A stretch of 64,000 nt of DNA from Inia geoffrensis (Eukaryota; Chordata; Mammalia; Artiodactyla; Iniidae): assembly GCA_036417435.1 (NCBI GenBank), contig CM070904.1:21682835-21746834 (forward strand). Reading direction: 5' to 3'. A model generated the notes under the pieces. That model did no database searches, had not been told where the DNA came from, and saw only the letters and a program-made list of their open reading frames with translations. The position numbers and the translations under genes are program-made. Position 1 is the stretch's first letter. The number at the start of each line of letters is the position of its first letter. Below are positions 9,601 through 23,222 of the stretch, piece after piece.

Positions 9601-9952
9601 GCTTCTTCACTGCTCTTCCCTCTCAGCTGCTCCAGCCTCATTTGGGAACAGCGGGCTCTCCTTACCTGTAGGATGGCCAAGTTGGATCGGGATATTGTGG
9701 TACCATGCAGGGGAGAATGGGCAATAGCGGCCCGAGGTGCCGCTGGTCAGGCGGCACGTCCTCCTCCCTTGCTGCCTCAGCAGCATCATGCTCCGGCCGT
9801 GGGACCCAGGCCTGCCGAGGCTCCAGGGGCCTTACCGTGGTAACGACATCACAGAGGCCTGAGGTAACAGAGTAGGCATTTCTTAACCCCTTACTTGTCT
9901 TCTCATTGAACAGTGCTTTACCCTTTCAGCCTAGTTCATATAGAATTTTGGG
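6636..9952 (+). repeat. Repeat unit 3 (A 6636-8255, B 8256-9952)
   Basis: A is F class and B is the one-base-deletion class. CTCF-like cores start at 7678 and 9313. Private changes include GTAGGTTTTCGG near 6690, CCCCAGACATATGG near 7848, CATGCAGTGCG near 7917, GGCCAGCTGAGG near 8116, CAATGCTGCTAG near 8814, TTTTCGCATGC near 8966 and GAAATTGCTC near 9088. B shares CTCCAGCCTCAT and GCGGCCCGAGG only with unit 4, so these adjacent units exchanged recently. Confidence 0.95.
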
Positions 9953-12900
9953 TCTTTTTCAATTCTACAGCCACCTGATGCAATTATACACGTAGGTGTA
10001 CCCATAGGGTTTCGGATTCTTTGCACTCTTCGTTTATTGAGGAATGTTTTGTAGCGTTCCCTGTGCTTTCGGGTGGGTCGACCTTGATGAGCACTTTTGG
10101 ATACATTAAGCTTGTTTCTGTGAAACCCGACCTCCTACATCACCCTTCCCCAGTCTCCAATTTCCCCCTCAGGCAACTCCAGGCTTCTTTCTTTCCTTTG
10201 TAAACCTGTGTTACTTTTGTGTACTAGCTGCCTTAGTATCCGTATTGAGACGGCAGACATAAGTCTGATATCCTGGGATATGTGTCTTGCTGCCTGTAGT
10301 TGACCAGAATTAGTGAGGTCATCTACTGCTCTACGCATGCTGCTGCCAAGAGTTTGAGCTCGTTTTATTCTGTGGCTGAGTGGTAGTCGACTGTGTGTAG
10401 TTAGCAGAACATCTTTCTCCATTCACCCCTCGCTGCACATTTCGTTCTTTGGATGTGTTGGCTGCGATCATGGGTACCACAAGGACCGCTGGGGTGCAAG
10501 TGCTTCCTTCCAATGATGCTAGTCTCTGGTTATGCGACCTGCAGCGGGGTTTCCGAATCTCGTGGTACCTCCAGTGTTTACTTTGGTAAGGAATGTGCCT
10601 ACTGATCCTCATACCGGCTGTTAGCAATTTACAATCCCACCAACAGCAATAGCTGGCTTCTCTTTTTGGCATGCCCTCTTGATCACTTACGATTTTAGGG
10701 TTTGAGAGGACTGCAGCCAGGGACCACCTGGTGTAGCTTTCTTTGCACTCTCTAATCATGACAGATCCTGGGCATCTTTTCTTTTGAGTGTGCTGTTTTC
10801 TAAAACGCGGGTGAGTACCACTGAGTGCTTGAAAGGTTCCTGCCTCAGAGTCGGGCCTGATTTGAATTCGTTCCCGATTCCCTAGACCGGGATATTTCTT
10901 GAGGGCAGGGTTGTGTCTGCAAAGCCGCAGGCCATAGGTCTTGTGGATGATAGGGGCCCTTCGGCACTGTTGTTAAGGTTGTTACGGCAGTGGGCCACAA
11001 GGCGGCAGCAGTACTCCGTGTCGTCTCTGGTAACATGGGGAAAGAAAGCCTTAACGGTGGTCCCGGTGTTGGACTTGAAATGGGGAGTCGAAGGTGGCTG
11101 AACACACACCCCTGGGCTTTTGTAGGCTCACACCCTGCCCCTTAACCTGCACTGCCCCACCCCAGGCATATGGCAAGCCTTGCAAGTGGGCTACTCGGAG
11201 GGTGCCGTGGCTCGCAGGTGGGGCGACTCCCATGAAGTGCGCTGGAGGTGGGAACTTGCTTAGGAGGAGCTGTGGAGATCCGGGTTCTTCACAGCCCTTC
11301 CCTCTCAGCTGTTCCACCATGATTTCGATACACCAGGCTGTGCTTACATGTAGGAGGCCCATGTTGCATCGGGAGATTGTGGTACCACGGAGGGGAGAAC
11401 AGCAGCAGCATCCTCCAGCCGCGGGACACAGGCCGGCTGAGGCTCCAGGTGTCTGACACCATCCGACGTCACAGAGGCCTGAGGTAAGAAAGTGGGCATT
11501 TCTTAACCCGTTACTTGCCTTGTCATTGAACGGTCCTTTTGCCTTTCAGTAGAGTTTATATACAATGTTGCGTCTCTTTGACTTCTACAGCCACTTGATG
11601 CACTTATAACGGTAGCTGTACCTGTAGGGTTTCGGATTTTGTGCCCCGTTAGTTTATCGAGGAATATTTTGTAGCGTTCCCTGTGCTTTCGGGTGGGTCG
11701 CCCTTGATGAGCACTTTTTGATACGTTAAGTGTGTTTCTGTTAATCCCAATCTCCTAATTCACCCTTCCCCGGTCTCCAATTTCCCCCTGTGGGAACTCC
11801 TCACTTCTTTCTTCCCTTTGTGAACCTGTGTTTCCTTTCTTTGCTAGCTTCCTTTGTATCCCTATTTAGACGGCACACATAAGGGATATCCGGGATATGT
11901 GTCTTGCTGCCTCTAATTGACCAGAATTAGGGAGATCATCTTCGGCTCCACCCATGCTGCTGGAAATACTATGAGTTCATTTTGTTCTGTGGCTGAGTGG
12001 TAGGCGAGGGTGTGTAGGTAGCAGAACATCTTTCTCCCTTCACCCCTCGCTCGACAGTTCGTTCATTTGTATGTCCTGGCTGTGGTCAAGGGTACCACAA
12101 ACACTGCCTGGGTGCAAGTGCTTCCTTCCAATGATGCTAGTCACTGGTTATACGACCTGCAGCGGGGTTTCCGAATCTTGTGGCACCTGCAGTGTTTATT
12201 TAGGTAAGGAATGTGCCTACTGATCCTCATACCTGCTGTTAGCAATTTACAATCCCACCAACGGCAATAGCTGGCTTCACTTTTTGGCATGCCCTCGTGA
12301 GCACTTAAAAGGTTAGGGTTTGACAGGACTGCAGCCAGGGAACAATTCGGCTAGCTTTCTTTTCACTCTCTGATTATGACAGATCCTGAGCATCTTTTCA
12401 TTTGAAAGTGCTCTTTTCTAAAAGGCAGGTGAGTACCACTGAGTTCTTGAATGGTTCCTGCCTCACAGTTGGGCCTGATTTGAATTCATTTCAGAGTACC
12501 TAGCCCAGGATATTTCTTGAGGGCAGGGTTGTGTTTGCAAAGCTGCAGGCCATAGACCTTGGGAATGATAGGTGAGTTTCAGCACGGTTGGCAAGGTTGT
12601 TACGTTTGGTAAGGTGGTTACGGCAGTGTGCTACAAGGCGGCAGCACTACTCCGTGTGGTCTCTGTTAACTTGAGGAAAGAAAGCCTTAGCGGTGGTCCC
12701 AGTGCTGGATTGGAAATTGGGAGTCGAACATGGCTGAACACACACCCCTGGGCTTGTGTATGCTCACCTCCTGCCCCTTAACCTGCACTGCCACACCCCA
12801 GGCATATCGCAAGCCTTGCAAGTGGGCTCCTCGGAGGGTGCCGTGGTTCGCACGTGGGGCGACTCTAATGAAGAGGGCTGGAGGTGGGAACCTGCCTAGC

Positions 12901-13270
12901 AGGAGCTGTGGAGATCCGGCTTCTTCACTGCTCTTCCCTCTCAGCTGCTCCAGCCTCATTTGGGAACAGCGGGCTCTCCTTACCTGTAGGAGGGCCAAGT
13001 TGGATCGGGATATTGTGGTACCATGCAGGGGAGAATGGGCAATAGCGGCCCGAGGTGCCGCTGGTCAGGCGGCACGTCCTCCTCCCTTGCTGCCTCAGCA
13101 GCATCATGCTCCGGCCGTGGGACCCAGGCCTGCCGAGGCTCCAGGGGCCTTACCGTGGTAACGACATCACAGAGGCCTGAGGTAACAGAGTAGGCATTTC
13201 TTAACCCCTTACTTGTCTTCTCATTGAACAGTGCTTTACCCTTTCAGCCTAGTTCATATAGAATTTTGGG
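9953..13270 (+). repeat. Repeat unit 4 (A 9953-11572, B 11573-13270)
   Basis: A is H class and B is the full-length class with CATAAGGGATATCC. CTCF-like cores start at 10995 and 12631. Private changes include CCCATAGGG near 10003, TGCCTGTAGT near 10294, GGCTCACACC near 11127, CTTACATGTAGG near 11346, CCACGGAGGG near 11388 and AGTCACTGG near 12141. B shares the CTCCAGCCTCAT and GCGGCCCGAGG variants with unit 3. Confidence 0.95.
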
Positions 13271-16200
13271 TCTTTTTCAATTCTACAGCCACCTGATGCA
13301 ATTATACACGTAGGTGTACCCGTAGGGTTTCGGATTCTTTGCACTCTTCGTTTATTGAGGAATGTTTTGTAGCGTTCCCTGTGCTTTCGGGTGGGTCGAC
13401 CTTGATGAGCACTTTTTGATACATTAAGCTTGTTTCTGTGAAACCCGACCTCCTACATCACCCTTCCCCAGTCTCCAATTTCCCCCTCAGGCAACTCCAG
13501 GCTTCTTTCTTTCCTTTGTAAACCTGTGTTACCTTTGTGTACTAGCTGCCTTAGTATCCGTATTGGGACGGCAGACATAAGTCTGATATCCTGGGATATG
13601 AATCTTGCTGCCTCTAGTTGACCAGAATTAGTGAGGTCATCTACTGCTCTACGCATGCTGCTGCCAAGAGTTTGAGCTCGTTTTATTCTGTGGCTGAGTG
13701 GTAGTCGACTGTGTGTAGTTAGCAGAACATCTTTCTCCATTCACCCCTCGCTGCACATTTCGTTCTTTGGATGTGTTGGCTGCGATCATGGGTACCACAA
13801 GGACCGCTGGGGTGCAAGTGCTTCCTTCCAATGATGCTAGTCTCTGGTTATGCGACCTGCAGCGGGGTTTCCGAATCTCGTGGTACCTCCAGTGTTTACT
13901 TTGGTAAGGAATGTGCCTACTGATCCTCATACCGGCTGTTAGCAATTTACAATCCCACCAACAGCAATAGCTGGCTTCTCTTTTTGGCATGCCCTCTTGA
14001 TCACTTACGATTTTAGGGTTTGAGAGGACTGCAGCCAGGGACCACCTGGTGTAGCTTTCTTTGCACTCTCTAATCATGACAGATCCTGGGCATCTTTTCT
14101 TTTGAGTGTGCTGTTTTCTAAAACGCGGGTGAGTACCACTGAGTGCTTGAAAGGTTCCTGCCTCAGAGTCGGGCCTGATTTGAATTCGTTCCCGATTCCC
14201 TAGACCGGGATATTTCTTGAGGGCAGGGTTGTGTCTGCAAAGCCGCAGGCCATAGGTCTTGTGGATGATAGGGGCCCTTCGGCACTGTTGTTAAGGTTGT
14301 TACGGCAGTGGGCCACAAGGCGGCAGCAGTACTCCGTGTCGTCTCTGGTAACATGGGGAAAGAAAGCCTTAACGGTGGTCCCGGTGTTGGACTTGAAATG
14401 GGGAGTCGAAGGTGGCTGAACACACACCCCTGGGCTTTTGTAGGCTCACCCCCTGCCCCTTAACCTGCACTGCCCCACCCCAGGCATATGGCAAGCCTTG
14501 CAAGTGGGCTACTCGGAGGGTGCCGTGGCTCGCAGGTGGGGCGACTCCCATGAAGTGCGCTGGAGGTGGGAACTTGCTTAGGAGGAGCTGTGGAGATCCG
14601 GGTTCTTCACAGCCCTTCCCTCTCAGCTGTTCCACCATGATTTCGATACACCAGGCTGTGCTTACGTGTAGGAGGCCCATGTTGCATCGGGAGATTGTGG
14701 TACCACGCAGGGGAGAAGAGCAGCAGCATCCTCCAGCCGCGGGACACAGGCCGGCTGAGGCTCCAGGTGTCTGACACCATCCGACGTCACAGAGGCCTGA
14801 GGTAAGAAAGTGGGCATTTCTTAACCCGTTACTTGCCTTGTCATTGAACGGTCCTTTTGCCTTTCAGTAGAGTTTATATACAATGTTGCGTCTCTTTGAC
14901 TTCTACAGCCACTTGATGCACTTATAACGGTAGCTGTACCTGTAGGGTTTCGGATTTTGTGCCCCGTTAGTTTATCGAGGAATATTTTGTGGCGTTCCCT
15001 GTGCTTTCGGGTGGGTCGCCCTTGATGAGCACTTTTTGATACGTTAAGTGTGTTTCTGTTAATCCCAATCTCCTAATTCACCCTTCCCCAGTCTCCAATT
15101 TCCCCCTGTGGGAACTCCTCACTTCTTTCTTCCCTTTGTGAACCTGTGTTTCCTTTCTTTGCTAGCTTCCTTTGTATCCCTATTTAGACGGCACACATAA
15201 GGGATATCCGGGATATGTGTCTTGCTGCCTCTAATTGACCAGAATTAGGGAGATCATCTTCGGCTCCACCCATGCTGCTGGAAATACTATGAGTTCATTT
15301 TGTTCTGTGGCTGAGTGGTAGGCGAGGGTGTGTAGGTAGCAGAACATCTTTCTCCCTCACCCCTCGCTCGACAGTTCGTTCATTTGTATGTCCTGGCTGT
15401 GGTCAAGGGTACCACAAACACTGTCTGGGTGCAAGTGCTTCCTTCCAATGATGCTAGTCTCTGGTTATACGACCTGCAGCGGGGTTTCTGAATCTTGTGG
15501 CACCTGCAGTGTTTATTTAGGTAAGGAATGTGCCTACTGATCCTCATACCTGCTGTTAGCAATTTACAATCCCACCAACGGCAATAGCTGGCTTCACTTT
15601 TTGGCATGCCCTCGTGAGCACTTAAAAGGTTAGGGTTTGACAGGACTGCAGCCAGGGAACAATTCGGCTAGCTTTCTTTTCACTCTCTGATTATGACAGA
15701 TCCTGAGCATCTTTTCATTTGAAAGTGCTCTTTTCTAAAAGGCAGGTGAGTACCACTGAGTTCTTGAATGGTTCCTGCCTCACAGTTGGGCCTGATTTGA
15801 ATTCATTTCAGAGTACCTAGCCCAGGATATTTCTTGAGGGCAGGGTTGTGTTTGCAAAGCTGCAGGCCATAGACCTTGGGAATGATAGGTGAGTTTCAGC
15901 ACGGTTGGTAAGGTTGTTACGTTTGGTAAGGTGGTTACGGCAGTGTGCTACAAGGCGGCAGCACTACTCCGTGTGGTCTCTGTTAACTTGAGGAAAGAAA
16001 GCCTTAGCGGTGGTCCCAGTGCTGGATTGGAAATTGGGAGTCGAACATGGCTGAACACACACCCCTGGGCTTGTGTATGCTCACCTCCTGCCCCTTAACC
16101 TGCACTGCCACACCCCAGGCATATCGCAAGCCTTGCAAGTGGGCTCCTCGGAGGGTGCCGTGGTTCGCACGTGGGGCGACTCTAATGAAGAGGGCTGGAG

Positions 16201-16587
16201 GTGGGAACCTGCCTAGCAGGAGCTGTGGAGATCCGGCTTCTTCACTGCTCTTCCCTCTCAGCTGCTCCACCCTCATTTGGGAACAGCGGGCTCTCCTTAC
16301 CTGTAGGAGGGCCAAGTTGGATCGGGATATTGTGGTACCATGCAGGGGAGAATGGGCAATAGCGGTCCGAGGTGCCGCTGGTCAGGCGGCACGTCCTCCT
16401 CCCTTGCTGCCTCAGCAGCATCATGCTCCGGCCGTGGAACCCAGGCCTGCCGAGGCTCCAGGGGCCTTACCGTGGTAACGACATCACAGAGGCCTGAGGT
16501 AACAGAGTGGGCATTTCTTAACCCCTTACTTGTCTTCTCATTGAACAGTGCTTTACCCTTTCAGCCTAGTTCATATAGAATTTTGGG
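13271..16587 (+). repeat. Repeat unit 5 (A 13271-14890, B 14891-16587)
   Basis: A is F class at the three main sites but has TGCGATC rather than TACGATC at offset 512, so it is mosaic. B is the one-base-deletion class with CATAAGGGATATCC, TTTTGTGGCG, ACACTGTCTGG and TTTCTGAATC. CTCF-like cores start at 14313 and 15948. Private changes are TATTGGGACGG near 13564 and CCGTGGAACCC near 16436. B ends with the GAGTGGGCAT variant. Confidence 0.95.
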
Positions 16588-19500
16588 TCTTTTTCAATTC
16601 TACAGCCACCTGATGCAATTATACACGTAGGTGTACCCGTAGGGTTTCAGATTCTTTGCACTCTTCGTTTATTGAGGAATGTTTTGTAGCGTTCCCTGTG
16701 CTTTCGGGTGGGTCGACATTGATGAGCACTTTTGGATACATTAAGCTTGTTTCTGTGAAACCCGACCTCCTACATCACCCTTCCCCAGTCTCCAATTTCC
16801 CCCTCAGGCAACTCCAGGCTTCTTTCTTTCCTTTGTAAACCTGTGTTACTTTTGTGTACTAGCTGCCTTAGTATCCGTATTGAGACGGCAGACATAAGTC
16901 TGATATCCTGGGATATGTGTGTTGCTGCCTCTAGTTGACCAGAATTAGTGAGGTCATCTACTGCTCTACGCATGCTGCTGCCAAGAGTTTGAGCTCGTTT
17001 TATTCTGTGGCTGAGTGGTAGTCGACTGTGTGTAGTTAGCAGAACATCTTTCTCCATTCACCCCTCGCTGCACATTTCGTTCTTTGGATGTGTTGGCTGC
17101 GATCATGGGTACCACAAGGACCGCTGGGGTGCAAGTGCTTCCTTCCAATGATGCTAGTCTCTGGTTATGCGACCTGCAGCGGGGTTTCCGAATCTCGTGG
17201 TACCTCCAGTGTTTACTTTGGTAAGGAATGTGCCTACTGATCCTCATACCGGCTGTTAGCAATTTACAATCCCACCAACAGCAATAGCTGGCTTCTCTTT
17301 TTGGCATGCCCTCTTGATCACTTACGATTTTAGGGTTTGAGAGGACTGCAGCCAGGGACCACCTGGTGTAGCTTTCTTTGCACTCTCTAATCATGACAGA
17401 TCCTGGGCATCTTTTCTTTTGAGTGTGCTGTTTTCTAAAACGCGGGTGAGTACCACTGAGTGCTTGAAAGGTTCCTGCCTCAGAGTCGGGCCTGATTTGA
17501 ATTCGTTCCCGATTCCCTAGACCGGGATATTTCTTGAGGGCAGGGTTGTGTCTGCAAAGCCGCAGGCCATAGGTCTTGTGGATGATAGGGGCCCTTCGGC
17601 ACTGTTGTTAAGGTTGTTACGGCAGTGGGCCACAAGGCGGCAGCAGTACTCCGTGTCGTCTCTGGTAACATGGGGAAAGAAAGCCTTAACGGTGGTCCCG
17701 GTGTTGGACTTGAAATGGGGAGTCGAAGGTGGCTGAACACACACCCCTGGGCTTTTGTAGGCTCACCCCCTGCCCCTTAACCTGCACTGCCCCACCCCAG
17801 GCATATGGCAAGCCTTGCAAGTGGGCTACTCGGAGGGTGCCGTGGCTCGCAGGTGGGGCGACTCCCATGAAGTGCGCTGGAGGTGGGAACTTGCTTAGGA
17901 GGAGCTGTGGAGATCCGGGTTCTTCACAGCCCTTCCCTCTCAGCTGTTCCACCATGATTTCGATACACCAGGCTGTGCTTACGTGTAGGAGGCCCATGTT
18001 GCATCGGGAGATTGTGGTACCACGCAGGGGAGAACAGCAGCAGCATCCTCCAGCCGCGGGACACAGGCCGGCTGAGGCTCCAGGTGTCTGACACCATCCG
18101 ACGTCACAGAGGCCTGATGTAAGAAAGTGGGCATTTCTTAACCCGTTACTTGCCTTGTCATTGAACGGTCCTTTTGCCTTTCAGTATAGTTTATATACAA
18201 TGTTGCGTCTCTTTGACTTCTACAGCCACTTGATGCACTTATAACGGTAGCTGTACCTGTAGGGTTTCGGATTTTGTGCCCCGTTAGTTTATCGAGGAAT
18301 ATTTTGTAGCGTTCCCTGTGCTTTCGGGTGGGTCGCCCTTGATGAGCACTTTTTGATACGTTAAGTGTGTTTCTGTTAATCCCAATCTCCTAATTCACCC
18401 TTCCCCGGTCTCCAATTTCCCCCTGTGGGAACTCCTCACTTCTTTCTTCCCTTTGTGAACCTGTGTTTCCTTTCTTTGCTAGCTTCCTTTGTATCCCTAT
18501 TTAGACGGCACACATAAGTGATATCCGGGATATGTGTCTTGCTGCCTCTAATTGACCAGAATTAGGGAGATCATCTTCGGCTCCACCCATGCTGCTGGAA
18601 ATACTATGAGTTCCTTTTGTTCTGTGGCTGAGTGGTAGGCGAGGGTGTGTAGGTAGCAGAACATCTTTCTCCCTTCACCCCTCGCTCGACAGTTCGTTCA
18701 TTTGTATGTCCTGGCTGTGGTCAAGGGTACCACAAACACTGCCTGGGTGCAAGTGCTTCCTTCCAATGATGCTAGTCTCTGGTTATACGACCTGCAGCGG
18801 GGTTTCCGAATCTTGTGGCACCTGCAGTGCTTATTTAGGTAAGGAATGTGCCTACTGATCCTCATACCTGCTGTTAGCAATTTACAATCCCACCAACGGC
18901 AATAGCTGGCTTCACTTTTTGGCATGCCCTCGTGAGCACTTAAAAGGTTAGGGTTTGACAGGACTGCAGCCAGGAAACAATTCGGCTAGCTTTCTTTTCA
19001 CTCTCTGATTATGACAGATCCTGAGCATCTTTTCATTTGAAAGTGCTCTTTTGTAAAAGGCAGGTGAGTACCACTGAGTTCTTGAATGGTTCCTGCCTCA
19101 CAGTTGGGCCTGATTTGAATTCATTTCAGAGTACCTAGCCCAGGATATTTCTTGAGGGCAGGGTTGTGTTTGCAAAGCTGCAGGCCATAGACCTTGGGAA
19201 TGATAGGTGAGTTTCAGCACGGTTGGCAAGGTTGTTACGTTTGGTAAGGTGGTTACGGCAGTGTGCTACAAGGCGGCAGCACTACTCCGTGTGGTCTCTG
19301 TTAACTTGAGGAAAGAAAGCCTTAGCGGTGGTCCCAGTGCTGGATTGGAAATTGGGAGTCGAACATGGCTGAACACACACCCCTGGGCTTGTGTATGCTC
19401 ACCTCCTGCCCCTTAACCTGCACTGCCACACCCCAGGCATATCGCAAGCCTTGCAAGTGGGCTCCTCGGAGGGTGCCGTGGTTCGCACGTGGGGCGACTC

Positions 19501-19905
19501 TAATGAAGAGGGCTGGAGGTGGGAACCTGCCTAGCAGGAGCTGTGGAGATCCGGCTTCTTCACTGCTCTTCCCTCTCAGCTGCTCCACCCTCATTTGGGA
19601 ACAGCGGGCTCTCCTTACCTGTAGGAGGGCCAAGTTGGATCGGGATATTGTGGTACCATGCAGGGGAGAATGGGCAATAGCGGTCCGAGGTGCCGCTGGT
19701 CAGGCGGCACGTCCTCCTCCCTTGCTGCCTCAGCAGCATCATGCTCCGGCCGTGGGACCCAGGCCTGCCGAGGCTCCAGGGGCCTTACCGTGGTAACGAC
19801 ATCACAGAGGCCTGAGGTAACAGAGTAGGCATTTCTTAACCCCTTACTTGTCTTCTCATTGAACAGTGCTTTACCCTTTCAGCCTAGTTCATATAGAATT
19901 TTGGG
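16588..19905 (+). repeat. Repeat unit 6 (A 16588-18207, B 18208-19905)
   Basis: A is H class and B is full length. CTCF-like cores start at 17630 and 19266. Private changes are GTCGACATTG near 16715, TGTGTGTTGC near 16916, CCTGATGTAAG near 18115 and GCAGTGCTTATT near 18826. The change at 18115 alters the base before the conserved GTAAGA donor-like motif. A shares CAGTATAGTT at its end with units 1, 8 and 16. Confidence 0.95.
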
Positions 19906-22900
19906 TCTTTTTCAATTCTACAGCCACCTGATGCAATTATACACGTAGGTGTACCCGTAGGGTTTCGGATTCTTTGCACTCTTCGTTTATTGAGGAATGT
20001 TTTGTAGCGTTCCCTGTGCTTTCGGGTGGGTCGACCTTGATGAGCACTTTTGGATACATTAAGCTTGTTTCTGTGAAACCCGACCTCCTACATCACCCTT
20101 CCCCAGTCTCCAATTTCCCCCTCAGGCAACTCCAGGCTTCTTTCTTTCCTTTGTAAACCTGTGTTACCTTTGTGTACTAGCTGCCTTAGTATCCGTATTG
20201 AGACGGCAGACATAAGTCTGATATCCTGGGATATGAATCTTGCTGCCTCTAGTTGACCAGAATTAGTGAGGTCATCTACTGCTCTACGCATGCTGCTGCC
20301 AAGAGTTTGAGCTCGTTTTATTCTGTGGCTGAGTGGTAGTCGACTGTGTGTAGTTAGCAGAACATCTTTCTCCATTCACCCCTCGCTGCACATTTCGTTC
20401 TTTGGATGTGTTGGCTACGATCATGGGTACCACAAGGACCGCTGGGGTGCAAGTGCTTCCTTCCAATGATGCTAGTCTCTGGTTATGCGACCTGCAGCGG
20501 GGTTTCCGAATCTCGTGGTACCTCCAGTGTTTACTTTGGTAAGGAATGTGCCTACTGATCCTCATACCGGCTGTTAGCAATTTACAATCCCACCAACAGC
20601 AATAGCTGGCTTCTCTTTTTGGCATGCCCTCTTGATCACTTACGATTTTAGGGTTTGAGAGGACTGCAGCCAGGGACCACCTGGTGTAGCTTTCTTTGCA
20701 CTCTCTAATCATGACAGATCCTGGGCATCTTTTCTTTTGAGTGTGCTGTTTTCTAAAACGCGGGTGAGTACCACTGAGTGCTTGAAAGGTTCCTGCCTCA
20801 GAGTCGGGCCTGATTTGAATTCGTTCCCGATTCCCTAGACCGGGATATTTCTTGAGGGCAGGGTTGTGTCTGCAAAGCCGCAGGCCATAGGTCTTGTGGA
20901 TGATAGGGGCCCTTCGGCACTGTTGTTAAGGTTGTTACGGCAGTGGGCCACAAGGCGGCAGCAGTACTCCGTGTCGTCTCTGGTAACATGGGGAAAGAAA
21001 GCCTTAACGGTGGTCCCGGTGTTGGACTTGAAATGGGGAGTCTAAGGTGGCTGAACACACACCCCTGGGCTTTTGTAGGCTCACCCCCTGCCCCTTAACC
21101 TGCACTGCCCCACCCCAGGCATATGGCAAGCCTTGCAAGTGGGCTACTCGGAGGGTGCCGTGGCTCGCAGGTGGGGCGACTCCCATGAAGTGCGCTGGAG
21201 GTGGGAACTTGCTTAGGAGGAGCTGTGGAGATCCGGGTTCTTCACAGCCCTTCCCTCTCAGCTGTTCCACCATGATTTCGATACACCAGGCTGTGCTTAC
21301 GTGTAGGAGGCCCATGTTGCATCGGGAGATTGTGGTACCACGCAGGGGAGAACAGCAGCAGCATCCTCCAGCCGCGGGACACAGGCCGGCTGAGGCTCCA
21401 GGTGTCTGACACCATCCGACGTCACAGAGGCCTGAGGTAAGAAAGTGGGCATTTCTTAACCCGTTACTTGCCTTGTCATTGAACGGTCCTTTTGCCTTTC
21501 AGTAGAGTTTATATACAATGTTGCGTCTCTTTGACTTCTACAGCCACTTGATGCACTTATAACGGTAGCTGTACCTGTAGGGTTTCGGATTTTGTGCCCC
21601 GTTAGTTTATCGAGGAATATTTTGTGGCGTTCCCTGTGCTTTCGGGTGGGTCGCCCTTGATGAGCACTTTTTGATACGTTAAGTGTGTTTCTGTTAATCC
21701 CAATCTCCTAATTCACCCTTCCCCGGTCTCCAATTTCCCCCTGTGGGAACTCCTCACTTCTTTCTTCCCTTTGTGAACCTGTGTTTCCTTTCTTTGCTAG
21801 CTTCCTTTGTATCCCTATTTAGACGGCACACATAAGTGATATCCGGGATATGTGTCTTGCTGCCTCTAATTGACCAGAATTAGGGAGATCATCTTCGGCT
21901 CCACCCATGCTGCTGGAAATACTATGAGTTCATTTTGTTCTGTGGCTGTGTGTTAGGCGAGGGTGTGTAGGTAGCAGAACATCTTTCTCCCTCACCCCTC
22001 GCTCGACAGTTCGTTCATTTGTATGTCCTGGCTGTGGTCAAGGTTACCACAAACACTGCCTGGGTGCAAGTGCTTCCTTCCAATGATGCTAGTCTCTGGT
22101 TATACGACCTGCAGCGGGGTTTCCGAATCTTGTGGCACCTGCAGTGTTTATTTAGGTAAGGAATGTGCCTACTGATCCTCATACCTGCTGTTAGCAATTT
22201 ACAATCCCACCAACGGCAATAGCTGGCTTCACTTTTTGGCATGCCCTCGTGAGCACTTAAAAGGTTAGGGTTTGACAGGACTGCAGCCAGGGAACAATTC
22301 GGCTAGCTTTCTTTTCACTCTCTGATTATGACAGATCCTGAGCATCTTTTCATTTGAAAGTGCTCTTTTCTAAAAGGCAGGTGAGTACCACTGAGTTCTT
22401 GAATGGTTCCTGCCTCACAGTTGGGCCTGATTTGAATTCATTTCAGAGTACCTAGCCCAGGATATTTCTTGAGGGCAGGGTTGTGTTTGCAAAGCTGCAG
22501 GCCATAGACCTTGGGAATGATAGGTGAGTTTCAGCACGGTTGGTAAGGTTGTTACGTTTGGTAAGGTGGTTACGGCAGTGTGCTACAAGGCGGCAGCACT
22601 ACTCCGTGTGGTCTCTGTTAACTTGAGGAAAGAAAGCCTTAGCGGTGGTCCCAGTGCTGGATTGGAAATTGGGAGTCGAACATGGCTGAACACACACCCC
22701 TGGGCTTGTGTATGCTCACCTCCTGCCCCTTAACCTGCACTGCCACACCCCAGGCATATCGCAAGCCTTGCAAGTGGGCTCCTCGGAGGGTGCCGTGGTT
22801 CGCACGTGGGGCGACTCTAATGAAGAGGGCTGGAGGTGGGAACCTGCCTAGCAGGAGCTGTGGAGATCCGGCTTCTTCACTGCTCTTCCCTCTCAGCTGC

Positions 22901-23222
22901 TCCACCCTCATTTGGGAACAGCGGGCTCTCCTTACCTGTAGGAGGGCCAAGTTGGATCGGGATATTGTGGTACCATGCAGGGGAGAATGGGCAATAGCGG
23001 TCCGAGGTGCCGCTGGTCAGGCGGCACGTCCTCCTCCCTTGCTGCCTCAGCAGCATCATGCTCCGGCCGTGGGACCCAGGCCTGCCGAGGCTCCAGGGGC
23101 CTTACCGTGGTAACGACATCACAGAGGCCTGAGGTAACAGAGTGGGCATTTCTTAACCCCTTACTTGTCTTCTCATTGAACAGTGCTTTACCCTTTCAGC
23201 CTAGTTCATATAGAATTTTGGG
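19906..23222 (+). repeat. Repeat unit 7 (A 19906-21525, B 21526-23222)
   Basis: A is the recombinant class: H-like G at offset 147, then F-like at 263 and 331-332, with TACGATC at 512. B is the one-base-deletion class with TTTTGTGGCG. CTCF-like cores start at 20948 and 22583. Private changes are GGAGTCTAAGG near 21040, TGGCTGTGTGTT near 21945 and AAGGTTACCAC near 22041. B ends with the GAGTGGGCAT variant. Confidence 0.95.
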